Assembly (NCBI RefSeq): GCF_016863195.1
Contig: NZ_BOOK01000012.1
Location: 1-64,000, forward strand
From: Paraplanobispora takensis
GTDB lineage: Bacteria; Actinomycetota; Actinomycetes; Streptosporangiales; Streptosporangiaceae
DNA length: 64,000 bases
Reading direction: 5' to 3'
Shown: piece by piece, positions 28,129 through 38,463 of the stretch
Numbering within the stretch: the first letter of the stretch is position 1
Layout of the letters: each line of letters starts with the position of its first letter
The notes under the pieces: model-generated
What the model saw: only the letters and a program-made list of their open reading frames with translations
Told to the model about the DNA's origin: nothing
Databases searched by the model: none
Position numbers and translations under genes: made by a program

Positions 28129-29225
28129 GCGGGCCGGAGATCGGGCGAGCGGCGGAGGACGGCGGTCCGGGGCAGCCGGGTGTGGGAGCACGGGCGGGCG
28201 CCGGGAGGCCGGCGTCGGCGCGAGAGCTCGCAGGGATCGGGGGACCGGTGCCGGGCGAAGGATCGTCGGCACGGGTTGAGGGGCCGCCGCCGGGTGAGGG
28301 GCCGAGGGTCGTCGCCCTGGGCGGGGGGCACGGGCTGTACGCCTCGTTGTCGGCGTTGCGCCGGGTCACCTCCGAGCTGACGGCGGTGGTCACCGTGGCC
28401 GACGACGGGGGATCGAGCGGGCGGCTGCGCCGCGAACTCGGCGTGGTGCCCCCGGGCGACCTGCGGATGGCCCTGGCCGCGCTGTGCGGCGACGACGAGT
28501 GGGGGCGGACCTGGAGCGAGGTCGTCCAGCACCGCTTCCGCAGTGAGGGCGAGCTGCACGGTCACGCGGTGGGCAACCTGCTCATCGTGGCGCTGTGGGA
28601 GAAGCTCGGCGACACCGTCGCCGGCCTCGACTGGCTGGGCAGGCTGCTGGGCGCCCACGGCAGGGTGCTGCCGATGTCGTCGGTCCCGCTCGACATCGCC
28701 GCCGAGGTGGAGCTGGACGGGGAGGTGAGCACCGTGCGCGGCCAGGTGGCCTGCGCGCTGACCCCCGGCCGAGTCCGGGCCATCTCCCTGGTTCCGGAGG
28801 ATCCGCCCGTCTGTCCCGAGGCGGTCCAGGCGGTGCTGGACGCCGACTGGGTGATCCTCGGCCCCGGATCATGGTTCACCAGCGTCCTGCCCCACCTGAA
28901 GGTGCCCCGGCTGGCCGAGGCCCTGCACGCCACCCGCGCCCGCCGCCTGGTCGCCCTGAACCTGGCGCCCCAGCCGGGGGAGACCGACGACTTCTCCCCG
29001 CAGCAGCACCTGGAGGTGCTGCGCGGGCACGCGCCGTCCCTGCCGATCGACGTGGTGCTGGCCGACACCGGCGTGGTCGACGACCGCGAGGAACTGCACA
29101 AGGCCGTCGTGGAACTGGGCGGGGAGCTCGTTCTGGCCGACGTCGCGGCCCCGGACGGCTCGCCACGGCACGACACACGACGTCTTGCCTCCGTCCTGGG
29201 CGAGATTTTCCACAAGAAGCGTTGA
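28125..29225 (+). CDS. yvcK: YvcK/CofD-like gluconeogenesis factor
   Basis: A 366-residue Rossmann-type protein. After about 60 Gly/Pro-rich residues the conserved core begins with RVVALGGGHGLYASLSALRR and VTVADDGGSSGRLRRELG, then HAVGNLLIVALWE and ILGPGSWFTSVLPHL. YvcK proteins bind UDP-sugars and are needed for growth on gluconeogenic carbon and for cell-shape control. The GTG start overlaps the rapZ stop (GTGA). The long N-terminal extension could mean a later start, but no in-frame start near residue 50 has a better ribosome-binding site that I can see. Confidence 0.9.
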   Translation: MSGPEIGRAAEDGGPGQPGVGARAGAGRPASARELAGIGGPVPGEGSSARVEGPPPGEGPRVVALGGGHGLYASLSALRRVTSELTAVVTVADDGGSSGRLRRELGVVPPGDLRMALAALCGDDEWGRTWSEVVQHRFRSEGELHGHAVGNLLIVALWEKLGDTVAGLDWLGRLLGAHGRVLPMSSVPLDIAAEVELDGEVSTVRGQVACALTPGRVRAISLVPEDPPVCPEAVQAVLDADWVILGPGSWFTSVLPHLKVPRLAEALHATRARRLVALNLAPQPGETDDFSPQQHLEVLRGHAPSLPIDVVLADTGVVDDREELHKAVVELGGELVLADVAAPDGSPRHDTRRLASVLGEIFHKKR

Positions 29226-29318
29226 TCCTGGCCGGTGCGGCTCCGGAGTGCGAGAAACTTCTGTGAACCTGCTCCAAGCCGGGTCGCAGGAAGTTCACAA
29301 GGGGGAGGACGAACGCGC

Positions 29319-30299
29319 ATGGCGATGACAGGCGTGGTGAAGGACGAGCTGAGCAGGCTGCCGGTCCTCAAGCCTTGCTGCCGCAAGGCGGAGGTGTCGA
29401 CGCTTCTCCGGTTCGCGAGTGGCCTGCACCTGGTGGGCGGGCGGATCGTGATCGAGGCGGAGCTCGACACCAACGTCACGGCCCGAAGGCTGATCAAGGA
29501 CATCGGAGAGGTGTTCGGGCACAAGGCGGAGGTCCTCGTGCTGGCCCCCGCCGGGCTGCGCAAGGGCTCCCGCTACGTCGTGCGGGTCTACCGCGACGGT
29601 GAGGCCCTGGCGCGCCAGACCGGCCTGATCGACAACCACGGCCGCCCGGTCCGCGGCCTGCCGCGCCAGGTGGTCGCCGGGGCCACCTGCGACGCCGAGG
29701 CGGCCTGGCGCGGAGCGTTCCTGGCGCACGGCTCCCTGACCGAGCCCGGTCGATCGATGTCGCTGGAGATCACCTGCCCGGGGCCGGAGGCGGCGCTCGC
29801 GCTGGTCGGCTCCGCGAGGCGGCTGAAGATCCACGCCAAGGCCCGCGAGGTGCGCGGCATCGACCGCGTCGTGGTGCGCGACGGCGACGCGATCAGCGCG
29901 CTGCTGACCCGGCTGGGCGCCCACGACAGCGTGCTGGCCTGGGAGGAGCGCCGCATGCGCCGCGAGGTGCGCGCCACGGCCAACCGCCTGGCCAACTTCG
30001 ACGACGCCAACCTCCGCCGCTCGGCCCGCGCCGCGGTCGCCGCCGGCGCCCGGGTCCAGCGCGCTCTGGAGATCCTCGGCGACGACGCCCCCGACCACCT
30101 GGTGATCGCCGGGCGGCTGCGGGTGGAGCACAAGCAGGCCTCCCTGGAGGAGCTCGGCCAGCTCGCCGACCCGCCGCTGACCAAGGACGCCATCGCCGGC
30201 CGCATCCGCCGCCTGCTGGCCATGGCCGACAAGCGCGCCCAGGACATGGGCGTCCCCAACACCGAGGCCAACCTGACGGTGGACATGCTCACGTCGTAG
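29319..30299 (+). CDS. whiA: WhiA sporulation transcription regulator
   Basis: A 326-residue regulator with an N-terminal LAGLIDADG-homing-endonuclease-like fold (residues about 10-200; [20 protein letters not shown]) and a C-terminal helix-turn-helix (residues about 225-310; [40 protein letters not shown]). In Streptomyces WhiA works with WhiB to start sporulation septation; it also exists in non-sporulating Gram-positives. ATG 29319 is preceded by gggggagg. It lies 93 bp after yvcK and ends in a strong bidirectional terminator. Confidence 0.94.
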   Translation: MAMTGVVKDELSRLPVLKPCCRKAEVSTLLRFASGLHLVGGRIVIEAELDTNVTARRLIKDIGEVFGHKAEVLVLAPAGLRKGSRYVVRVYRDGEALARQTGLIDNHGRPVRGLPRQVVAGATCDAEAAWRGAFLAHGSLTEPGRSMSLEITCPGPEAALALVGSARRLKIHAKAREVRGIDRVVVRDGDAISALLTRLGAHDSVLAWEERRMRREVRATANRLANFDDANLRRSARAAVAAGARVQRALEILGDDAPDHLVIAGRLRVEHKQASLEELGQLADPPLTKDAIAGRIRRLLAMADKRAQDMGVPNTEANLTVDMLTS

Positions 30300-30378
30300 G
30301 CGACGCCGTATGGGGCTCCCCCGGGTGTCCACGGGCGCCGGCGGACAGAGTGGCATAAGGGCGCATGAGAGCGCATAC

Positions 30379-30424
30379 ACGGCGAGAGCCGGGACCTCAC
30401 GATGAGGATCCCGGCTCTCGCCGT
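30379..30424. terminator. bidirectional terminator between whiA and a convergent gene
   Basis: A 16-bp perfect stem (acggcgagagccggga / tcccggctctcgccgt), with a further cctca-cga-tgagg hairpin at its tip, giving one extended hairpin of 46 nt. It is the most stable hairpin in this part of the window and is placed between the two convergent stops. Confidence 0.9.
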
Positions 30425-30463
30425 ATAAGGACTGCTCGCCGTATGAGCGCTGCCTGGAGCTGC

Positions 30464-30967
30464 CTACGCCGGGTTGTGGGGCTTGAAGTTGTCGACCGGC
30501 TGCGTGCCCTCCTGCTGCGGGTAGGAGGGCGCGGCGAGGGCCTCGCGGGCGGCCTTGACGCGCTTGTTCACGAAGAAGAAGCCGGCGACGCCGGCGATCA
30601 CCCAGAACAACAGGACCTTGGGGTCCTGCTTGACGGCGTCGGGAAAGACCTTGGCGACCAGGCTCACGGCGTCGCCGTAGGACAGCGCGTCACCGCTGGC
30701 CTTCACCACCGCGCCGACGCCGCCGAGGAAGGTGCCCAGGGCGGCGCCTGCGAGGGAGAACAGGGCGGCCAGTGCGGGCAGCACCGGGCTGGTCGGCTTG
30801 ACGGCCATCATGCCCAGGCCGACGAGGACGCCGACGCCGACGGCGGCGTAGCCGATCTCGCGTTCGATGACGGTGACGATCGCGCCGTAGATGACGGCGC
30901 CCAAGACGGCGGCGAGGAGTCCGACGATGATGCCGGGCACCAGGCCGCTACGTGGTTGGGGGGCCAT
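30464..30967 (-). CDS. small integral membrane protein, function unknown
   Basis: A 167-residue protein from ATG 30967, with gagga upstream on the minus strand. Four hydrophobic segments: residues 8-29 (LVPGIIVGLLAAVLGAVIYG), 38-57, 60-85 and 121-134. It ends in a polar tail, PSYPQQEGTQPVDNFKPHNP. No catalytic motif is visible. It faces gap on the opposite strand and shares a 230-bp intergenic region. I do not recognise the family beyond actinobacterial membrane proteins. Confidence 0.75.
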   Translation of the reverse strand: MAPQPRSGLVPGIIVGLLAAVLGAVIYGAIVTVIEREIGYAAVGVGVLVGLGMMAVKPTSPVLPALAALFSLAGAALGTFLGGVGAVVKASGDALSYGDAVSLVAKVFPDAVKQDPKVLLFWVIAGVAGFFFVNKRVKAAREALAAPSYPQQEGTQPVDNFKPHNPA

Positions 30968-32202
<1,235 letters not shown>

Positions 32203-32203
<1 letters not shown>

Positions 32204-33390
32204 TGAAGGACCTGTCCCAGCTCGACGTGAAGGGTCGGCGCGTGCTCGTCCGCGCCGACCTCAACGTCCCCCTGGACGGGGACGTCATCACCGACGACGG
32301 GCGCATCCGCGCCTCGCTGCCGACCATCAGGGACCTGACCGGGCGCGGCGCGAAGGTGATCGTCTGCGCCCACCTGGGCCGCCCCAAGGGCGCGCCCGAT
32401 CCCAAGTACTCCCTGGCCCCGGTGGCGCGCCGGCTCGGCGAGCTCCTGGAGACCGAGGTCGCCTTCGCCTCCGACACGGTCGGCGAGTCGGCCCAGGCCG
32501 TCGTGGAGGGTCTGGCCGAGGGCCGGGTGGCCCTGCTGGAGAACCTGCGCTTCGAGGCCGGCGAGACCTCCAAGGACGACGCCGAGCGCGGCGAGTTCGC
32601 CGGGAGGCTGGCCGCTCTGGCCGAGCTCTACGTGAGCGACGGCTTCGGCGCGGTGCACCGCAAGCACGCCAGCGTCTACGACGTGCCGAAGCTCCTGCCG
32701 CACGCGGCGGGCGGGTTGATCGTCGCCGAGGTCGAGGTGCTCAGGCGCCTGACCGAGGAGCCGGCCAGGCCGTACGCCGTGGTGCTGGGCGGGGCGAAGG
32801 TCTCCGACAAGCTCGGCGTCATCGCCAACCTGCTCACCAAGGTCGACCGGCTGGTCATCGGCGGCGGCATGGCCTACACCTTCCTCAAGGCCCAGGGCTT
32901 CGAGGTCGGCCAGTCGCTGCTGCAGGAGGACCAGCTCGACAAGGTGCGCGGCTTCCTGCGTGAGGCCGACGAGCGCGGCGTGGACCTCGTCCTGCCGGTC
33001 GACATCCTGGCGGCCGTCGAGTTCGCCGAGGACGCCGAGTACGAGGTGGTCGACGCCACCGCGATCCCGGCCGACCGGCAGGGGCTCGACATCGGCCCGC
33101 GCACCCGCGAGCTGTTCGCGGGCAAGCTGGCCGACGCCGAGACCGTGTTCTGGAACGGCCCGATGGGCGTCTTCGAGTTCGAGGCGTTCTCCGGGGGAAC
33201 CCGCGCGGTGGCCGAGGCGTTGGTCCGGTCGGAGGCGTTCACCGTCGTCGGCGGCGGTGACTCGGCCGCGGCCGTGCGCCGGCTCGGCCTGCCCGAGGAC
33301 GGGTTCTCGCACATCTCCACCGGCGGCGGGGCCAGCCTCGAATACCTCGAGGGCAAGACCCTGCCGGGACTCGCCGCTCTGGAGGACTAG
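32203..33390 (+). CDS. pgk: phosphoglycerate kinase
   Basis: A 395-residue two-domain kinase making ATP and 3-phosphoglycerate. The N-domain substrate loop is [13 protein letters not shown] with CAHLGRPKG and ENLRFEAGE; the hinge helix is [17 protein letters not shown]; the nucleotide site includes [14 protein letters not shown] and the C-terminal [13 protein letters not shown]. It is coupled to gap by a TGATG overlap. The normal bacterial length is about 395-400. Confidence 0.96.
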
Positions 33391-33430
33391 CAAGTGAACC
33401 GACGCAGCAGCGAGGAGCGATGAGCGACAG

Positions 33431-34216
33431 ATGAGTGCCGGGCGCAAACCCCTCATCGCCGGCAACTGGAAGATGAACCTCAACCACCTCGAGGCCATCG
33501 CCACCGTCCAGAAGCTGGCGTTCGCGCTGAACGACAAGGACTTCGACAAGGTCGAGGTGGCCGTGCTGCCGCCCTACACCGACCTGCGCAGCGTGCAGAC
33601 GCTGGTGCACGGTGACCGGCTGCGGATCGTGTACGGCGCGCAGGACCTGTCGGCGTTCGACGGCGGGGCCTACACCGGGGAGATCTCCGGTGCGATGCTC
33701 GCCAAGCTCGGTTGCACCTTCGTCACGATCGGGCACTCCGAGCGGCGGCAGTACCACCGCGAGGACGACGAGCTCGTCAACGCCAAGGTGCGGGCCGCCT
33801 ACCGGCACTCGCTCACGCCGATCCTGTGCGTCGGCGAGGGGCTGGAGGTCCGCAGGGCCGGCGGCCACGTGGCCCACAGCCTCGCGCAGCTCGACGGGGC
33901 GCTGAAGGGCGTCCCGGCCGAGCAGGCCGCCTCGGTCGTGGTGGCCTACGAGCCCGTCTGGGCGATCGGGACCGGGGAGGTGGCCACCCCGGCCGACGCC
34001 CAGGAGGTCTGCGGGGCCCTGCGCGGCCGACTCGCCGAGCTGTATGACGCGGAGCTGGCCGCGGGCGTCCGTATCCTCTACGGTGGCTCGGTCAAATCCG
34101 ACAACGTCGCCGGCATCATGGCCCAGCCCGATGTCGACGGAGCCCTGGTCGGCGGCGCCAGCCTCGACCCGGGGGAGTTCGTCAAGCTCTGCCGGTTCGA
34201 TGAGATGTCGGGCTGA
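33431..34216 (+). CDS. tpiA: triosephosphate isomerase
   Basis: A 261-residue TIM barrel interconverting dihydroxyacetone phosphate and glyceraldehyde-3-phosphate. Active-site residues are visible: K14 in AGNWKMN, the catalytic His in TIGHSERRQ, and the catalytic Glu in [10 protein letters not shown], followed by the phosphate loop [11 protein letters not shown]. It follows pgk by 40 bp with gaggagcgatgagcgac in the gap, and is the last gene before a terminator. Confidence 0.96.
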   Translation: MSAGRKPLIAGNWKMNLNHLEAIATVQKLAFALNDKDFDKVEVAVLPPYTDLRSVQTLVHGDRLRIVYGAQDLSAFDGGAYTGEISGAMLAKLGCTFVTIGHSERRQYHREDDELVNAKVRAAYRHSLTPILCVGEGLEVRRAGGHVAHSLAQLDGALKGVPAEQAASVVVAYEPVWAIGTGEVATPADAQEVCGALRGRLAELYDAELAAGVRILYGGSVKSDNVAGIMAQPDVDGALVGGASLDPGEFVKLCRFDEMSG

Positions 34217-34228
34217 CTGAGCCGTTCG

Positions 34229-34260
34229 GAGGGTACGACTTGACAGCAGGTCGTACCCTC
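34229..34260 (+). terminator. terminator after tpiA
   Basis: An 11-bp perfect stem (gagggtacgac / gtcgtaccctc) with a 10-nt loop, followed by TTAGAG, 12 bp after the stop. It closes the gap-pgk-tpiA unit. Confidence 0.8.
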
Positions 34261-34271
34261 TTAGAGCAAGT

Positions 34272-34300
34272 TTGAATCGTCACGCCTCAGGGCGTACCTA
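34272..34300 (+). promoter_or_regulatory. candidate promoter of secG
   Basis: TTGAAT (34272-34277), a 17-bp spacer, then TACCTA (34295-34300). The -35 is good; the -10 lacks the final T of TANNNT. Its place just after the tpiA terminator supports it. Confidence 0.4.
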
Positions 34301-34352
34301 CAAAGGAGTCGCATCCGGACGCGGGTGCGAGCAATAAGGAAACAGGTCAACG

Positions 34353-34583
34353 GTGACAATCGGAATCTCCATCGCCCTCATCCTGTCGAGCATGCTGATG
34401 ATCCTGCTCGTCCTGCTCCACAAGGGCAAGGGCGGCGGTCTGTCGGATCTGTTCGGTGGCGGTTTCTCGTCGTCGTTCGGCGGCTCTTCCGTGGTGGAGC
34501 GCAACCTCGACCGGCTCACCATCATCACCGGGGTGGTCTGGTTCGTGTGCATCATCGCGCTGGGCCTGCTCCTGAAGCCCTGA
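34353..34583 (+). CDS. secG: preprotein translocase subunit SecG
   Basis: A 76-residue membrane protein with two hydrophobic helices (residues 3-22 ISIALILSSMLMILLVLLHK; about 53-75 LTIITGVVWFVCIIALGLLL) joined by a Gly/Ser-rich cytoplasmic loop (GKGGGLSDLFGG). It assists SecYE in protein export. The GTG start and the position after tpiA match the order seen in many actinobacteria. Confidence 0.92.
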   Translation: MTIGISIALILSSMLMILLVLLHKGKGGGLSDLFGGGFSSSFGGSSVVERNLDRLTIITGVVWFVCIIALGLLLKP

Positions 34584-34663
34584 TTCGGCTTGCCGTAAAG
34601 CGTGACAGTGGTACAGCCCCCCGTTTTCCCGAGTGGCGGGGCCATCGAGCGAGGAGTTCATCC

Positions 34664-35011
34664 GTGGGTAGTGGCAACGCGATCCGTGGCAGTCGTGTCG
34701 GGGCCGGCCCGATGGGGGAGGCGGAGCGCGGAGAGGCGGCGCCTCGTGTGAGGGTTCCGTTCTGGTGCGCCAACATGCACGAGACGCGCCCCAGCTTCGC
34801 CAGCGACGCGGCCGTCCCCGAGTTCTGGGACTGCCCGCGCTGCGGGCTCCCGGCCGGTCAGGACGAGGCCAACCCTCCCGCGCCTCCGCGTAACGAGCCC
34901 TACAAGACGCACCTGGCCTACGTGAAGGAGCGTCGCAGCGACAAGGACGGCGCGCAGATCCTGGCCGAGGCCCTGGAGCGCCTGCGTTCTTCCTCGCGTC
35001 CGATCTACTAG
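34664..35011 (+). CDS. rbpA: RNA polymerase-binding protein RbpA
   Basis: A 115-residue actinobacterial transcription factor that binds the principal sigma factor and stabilises the open complex. The core RVPFWCANMHETRPSF ... WDCPRCGLPAG carries the zinc or structural cysteines; the C-terminal DGAQILAEALERLRS is the sigma-interaction domain. The start is GTG 34664 with gaggag upstream; the N-terminal tail MGSGNAIRGSRVGAGPMGE is typical of the family. A textbook terminator follows. Confidence 0.94.
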   Translation: MGSGNAIRGSRVGAGPMGEAERGEAAPRVRVPFWCANMHETRPSFASDAAVPEFWDCPRCGLPAGQDEANPPAPPRNEPYKTHLAYVKERRSDKDGAQILAEALERLRSSSRPIY

Positions 35012-35043
35012 TCACCGGCCGGCTCCACCGGCAGGACACGACG

Positions 35044-35088
35044 CGAACGGGCCCCCGTGGTGAACCACCACGGGGGCCCGTTCGTTTT
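35044..35088. terminator. intrinsic terminator after rbpA
   Basis: An 18-bp perfect stem (cgaacgggcccccgtggt / accacgggggcccgttcg), a 5-nt loop and a TTTT tract at 35085-35088. It is also placed to end the minus-strand IclR unit. Confidence 0.95.
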
Positions 35089-35147
35089 CCGGCGGCGGAC
35101 CGGCTCGGCTCGCAGGCCGGCACCGCGATCCGGCGGATCACGGCGGT

Positions 35148-36002
35148 TCAGCGCTGCGATCCCAGCTTCCGGGAGATGCGAAGGGCGGTGCCGGCCACCA
35201 GCGGCCCCAGCTCCCGCACCCGGGCGGCGGTGATCCGCGAGGTCAGGCCCGAGACCGAGACGGCGGCGGTCACGCTGTCGTCGTGGCGGAAGATGCCCGC
35301 GGCCACGCACCGTACCTCGGGCTCGTTCTCGCGGTCGTCGACGGCGTAGCCGCGCTGGCGGATCCGCGTCAGCTCGGCGCGGAGCCGTACCGGATCGGTG
35401 ATCGTGTAACGGGTGAGGGCGGGCATCCCGGCGGCCACGGTCTCCTCCACGACCTCCTCCGGCTGCCAGGCGAGGATCGCCTTGCCGACGGCGGTGCAGT
35501 ACAGCGGCGCCCGGCTGCCGATCCGCGAGGCCATGCGCACCGCGGCCTCGTTCTCGACCTTGTCGATGTAGACGACGTACGGCGGGTCGTAGACGACCAG
35601 GTGGACGGTCTCGCGGACCTCGCGCATCAGCTCGCGGGTCTCCTCCGCGGCCACCGTGCGCAGGTCGAGGGTGGACAGGTAGGCCTGACCGAGCCGGAGC
35701 GTGCCGTGCCCGAGCCGGTAGGCGCCGCTCCTGCGGTCGCGTTCCAGCAGCCGGGCCTCCACCAGCGGGACGGTCAGCCGCAGCACGGTGCTCTTGGACA
35801 GGCCCAGCGCCTCGGCCAGCCGGGACAGCGAGAGCCCCTGCCCGGCGCTCGCGTGGTCGCGCACGTACTCCAGTACGGCCAGCGCCCGGCGGAGCGAGGC
35901 CGACTGGTTGCGCTCCTGACCGGGAGGCCGCGCCCGGTCACGGCCCGGGCCGGAGGCGGAGGAACGGGCGGGTGCGGGGGAGGCGGGGTCCGGGCCGTTC
36001 AT
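35148..36002 (-). CDS. IclR-family transcriptional regulator
   Basis: A 284-residue regulator. The winged HTH spans about residues 38-100 (RALAVLEYVRDHASAGQGLS, LSRLAEALGLSKSTVLRL). The C-terminal IclR effector domain includes YIDKVENEAAVRMASRIGSR and PLYCTAVGKAILAWQ. Its ATG (36002) overlaps the stop of the upstream deacylase (ATGA), so the two form an operon. Autoregulation through the palindrome at 37578-37592 is the natural hypothesis. The effector is unknown, probably linked to the deacylase substrate. About 35 disordered Pro/Ala residues precede the HTH. Confidence 0.9.
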   Translation of the reverse strand: MNGPDPASPAPARSSASGPGRDRARPPGQERNQSASLRRALAVLEYVRDHASAGQGLSLSRLAEALGLSKSTVLRLTVPLVEARLLERDRRSGAYRLGHGTLRLGQAYLSTLDLRTVAAEETRELMREVRETVHLVVYDPPYVVYIDKVENEAAVRMASRIGSRAPLYCTAVGKAILAWQPEEVVEETVAAGMPALTRYTITDPVRLRAELTRIRQRGYAVDDRENEPEVRCVAAGIFRHDDSVTAAVSVSGLTSRITAARVRELGPLVAGTALRISRKLGSQR

Positions 36003-37534
36003 CGCGGCCTCAGCGGGCGTCCGGGACGCGCGCCGGTCAGGGCGCCGCCCGCCAGCACCGGTACGCCGCCGACCAGCACGTCGTCGATGCCCTCGGCCAG
36101 GACGCGCGGCCGGGAGTAGTCGGCGACGTCGCCCACCCGGTCCGGATCGATCACGACCAGGTCCGCCGCCATGCCGGGGCGGATCTCCCCGCGGTCGTGC
36201 AGGCGGAAACGGCGGGCCGGGCCGGCGGCCAGGTGCCCGACCGCCTCCTGCCAGGTCCAGTCGCCCAGCTCGCGGACGTGACGGCCGAGGAAGCGGGCGA
36301 ACGCGCCGAAGCCCCGGGGGTGCGGGTGCCCGCCGATGTGGATGCCGTCGGAACCGCCCAGGTGGGCCGGGTGGCGCAGCAGCAGGCGCATGGAGGCGTC
36401 GTCGTTGCCCGGCGGCTGGGCGAAAACGCAGCTGGCGGCCAGCCGGGTCGCGATCAGCAGCTCGGCGCAGAACGCGGCGGGCTCCCGCCCGGCCTCGGCC
36501 GCGGCCTCGGCGACGCTGCGGCCCTCGGCCCAGGCCAGGTCCGCGACGGGCACGTGCGCCAGCACGGCGCGGTGCCAGAGCGTGGGGTCGGTCTCGCGGG
36601 CCAGGCGGCGCCGTACCTCCGGCTCGTGCAGCCGTGCCACGATGCGGTCGAGGTCGGGGTCGTCCAGGTCGCGGGGGAGGGCGACCATCGCCAGGATGCT
36701 GAACCCGCTGAGGTAGGGATAGCTGTCGAAGGTGACGTCCAGTCCCGCGGCGAGGGCGTCGTCGACCATGCCCGCCAGCTCGGCCCCCGGGCCGTGGTAG
36801 TGCGACACGTGCAGCGCCGCCCCCGACCTCTCGGCGATCGCGCGGGCCTCGGCCATGCCGGCGGCCGCCGCCTGCTCGTAGCCGCGCATGTGGGTGACGT
36901 ACGGCAGGCCCGCCCGGGCGAGGGGCGCGCACAGCGCGGCGAGCTCGGCGGCGTCGCCGTACCGGCCCGGGATGTACTCCAGGCCGCTGGACAGCCCCGC
37001 CGCGCCCTCCTCCAGGCCCCGCTCCACCATGCGCAGCATCGCGGCGGGGTCGGCGCCGGCGGCGTGCCGGACCGTGCCGTGCGGGACCAGGTAGACGGTG
37101 TTGAGCGCGGTGGTGCCGTCGTAGGAGGCCAGCAGCTCCGCCACGCTCACCGGCCCGTCGCCCAGCGCCGGGTGGGCCCCGTTGATCGCGGCGAAGTAGC
37201 GGGTGACGAAGCGCAGCGTCGAGGGTGACGACGGCGCGAAGGACAGCCCGTCCTGCCCGAGCACGAAGGTGGTGACGCCCTGGCGCAGTGCGGCGAGCTG
37301 GACGCCGGGGTCCAGCACGGTGGCGTCGCCGTGCACGTGGGCGTCGACGAACCCGGGGGCCACCAGCCGGCCGGTGGCGTCGATGCCGACGGCGGCGGGG
37401 ACGGCTTCGGCCGAGGGCCCGCCGACCGTCTCGATCCGGCCGTCGCGGACGCCGACGTCGGCGGGGTAGGGCGGGGCGCCGGTGCCGTCGACCACCAGAC
37501 CGCCATGAATGAGCACGTCGAACACGCTGGTCAA
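35999..37534 (-). CDS. N-acyl-D-amino-acid deacylase-like amidohydrolase
   Basis: A 511-residue amidohydrolase-superfamily enzyme. The metal motif DAHVHGDATV is at residues 64-73, followed by ITTFV-type VTTFVLGQDGLSFAP, and the later metal or substrate elements THMRGY, HVSHYHG and GGSDGIHIGGHPHPRGFGAF. The layout matches D-aminoacylases, which release D-amino acids from N-acyl forms using zinc. TTG 37534 is the first start in frame, but no purine-rich ribosome-binding site precedes it, so leaderless translation or a slightly later GTG is possible. It is first in an operon with iclR. Confidence 0.82.
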   Translation of the reverse strand: MTSVFDVLIHGGLVVDGTGAPPYPADVGVRDGRIETVGGPSAEAVPAAVGIDATGRLVAPGFVDAHVHGDATVLDPGVQLAALRQGVTTFVLGQDGLSFAPSSPSTLRFVTRYFAAINGAHPALGDGPVSVAELLASYDGTTALNTVYLVPHGTVRHAAGADPAAMLRMVERGLEEGAAGLSSGLEYIPGRYGDAAELAALCAPLARAGLPYVTHMRGYEQAAAAGMAEARAIAERSGAALHVSHYHGPGAELAGMVDDALAAGLDVTFDSYPYLSGFSILAMVALPRDLDDPDLDRIVARLHEPEVRRRLARETDPTLWHRAVLAHVPVADLAWAEGRSVAEAAAEAGREPAAFCAELLIATRLAASCVFAQPPGNDDASMRLLLRHPAHLGGSDGIHIGGHPHPRGFGAFARFLGRHVRELGDWTWQEAVGHLAAGPARRFRLHDRGEIRPGMAADLVVIDPDRVGDVADYSRPRVLAEGIDDVLVGGVPVLAGGALTGARPGRPLRPR

Positions 37535-37577
37535 AGTAGGAGAAACCAGGGCGTGCTGTCACGTTCGCGGCACATCA

Positions 37578-37592
37578 TTGTGCAGTGCACAA
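37578..37592. promoter_or_regulatory. 15-bp perfect palindrome, candidate IclR operator
   Basis: TTGTGCA-G-TGCACAA is a perfect inverted repeat with a one-base centre, 44 bp upstream of the deacylase start and between it and the divergent EF-hand gene. IclR-family proteins commonly bind palindromes of this size in their own promoter region. Confidence 0.65.
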
Positions 37593-37704
37593 CATGGATG
37601 CCGCGCAGTGCGAGCCGTGGACGTCGTGCGGCGGGGCGGGATTTCGTCCTCGTTATGAAATCTCGTAGGTTGTCTGCTGATTCGGACAGCGAAAGGCGGG
37701 ACAC

Positions 37705-37911
37705 ATGTCGGCGGAGCGGTTGGCGGAGCTGCGGGAGGCGTTCACCGCCATCGATGGCGACGGTGACGGGTTCATCACGGAGCAGGAGCTCGTCCGGCAC
37801 TTCCCGGACCTGCCGGCCGAGGCGATCAGTTCGCTGAACCGCGTCGGCGACGCCGACGGCGACGGGCGCTTCTCCTTCGAGGAGTTCGTCAGGATGATGT
37901 CGCAGGACTGA
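37705..37911 (+). CDS. small EF-hand calcium-binding protein
   Basis: A 68-residue protein with two complete EF-hand loops: DGDGDGFITEQE at residues 17-28 and DADGDGRFSFEE at 49-60, each with Asp/Asp/Asp at positions 1, 3, 5, Gly at 6 and Glu at 12. This is half of calmodulin in size, as in actinobacterial CabB/CabD-type proteins. It should bind two Ca2+ ions; the target is unknown. There is no signal peptide, so it is cytoplasmic. ATG 37705 has ggcggga upstream. Confidence 0.9.
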   Translation: MSAERLAELREAFTAIDGDGDGFITEQELVRHFPDLPAEAISSLNRVGDADGDGRFSFEEFVRMMSQD

Positions 37912-37971
37912 CCGGCACGCCGCCGCCGGGCACGTCGCCCGGCGGCGGAGCGCCCGGATCACCGGTGCCCG

Positions 37972-38223
37972 TCAGGCGCCCAGGTCCCGCACGATGTTGT
38001 CGAGCCGGTCGGCCAGGGTGTCGATCTGCTGTTCGGTGAGCGTGTCGCCGCCGGGCATCAGCCTGGTCAGGTCCCGCTTGCTCGCGATGACCAGCCCGCG
38101 GTGGGCGTCGTCGATCTCCTTCTCCGGCAGGACGATGCAGTCCCCCCGAACGAAGACCAGGGTGGCGTCGGGATCCGGTGACTCCAGCAGCCGCCGGACG
38201 CATTCGCGGTCGATGAGCGCCAT
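37972..38223 (-). CDS. 83-residue hypothetical protein
   Basis: MALIDRECVRRLLESPDPDA starts at ATG 38223 with a strong ribosome-binding site (aaggaggcgcccc). Mixed alpha/beta character: a beta-like stretch, TLVFVRGDCIVLPE, then a C-terminal helix, EQQIDTLADRLDNIVRDLG. I do not recognise a family. It is convergent with the EF-hand gene across 60 bp. The longer upstream frame is rejected because the ribosome-binding site marks this start. Confidence 0.7.
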   Translation of the reverse strand: MALIDRECVRRLLESPDPDATLVFVRGDCIVLPEKEIDDAHRGLVIASKRDLTRLMPGGDTLTEQQIDTLADRLDNIVRDLGA

Positions 38224-38463
38224 GGGGCGCCTCCTTACCTGGTAGTCCGCTTTCTGCCTCTGTGGCGTTTTCCGAGGGTCTCCCGCTTCCTGCCCGGATA
38301 TCGGCGGGGGAACCGCGGCCGGGACCCGCCGCGGGGACCACCGGTGGCTGGGGAGATCATTACTCGCGTCAACGCAGTTCCGGAGCGCCGCCGGGTAGGG
38401 GCACATCGGCGGCGCGCGTCCGCGCACCGGGACACCTCACTCCCACGCACCGGGAAAGACCTC

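Noticed and set aside
35148-37562. A single 804-codon minus-strand gene
   Set aside because: The frame runs through, but the deacylase is in another frame for 36-37.5 kb and carries clear metal motifs; only the IclR part of this frame is real.
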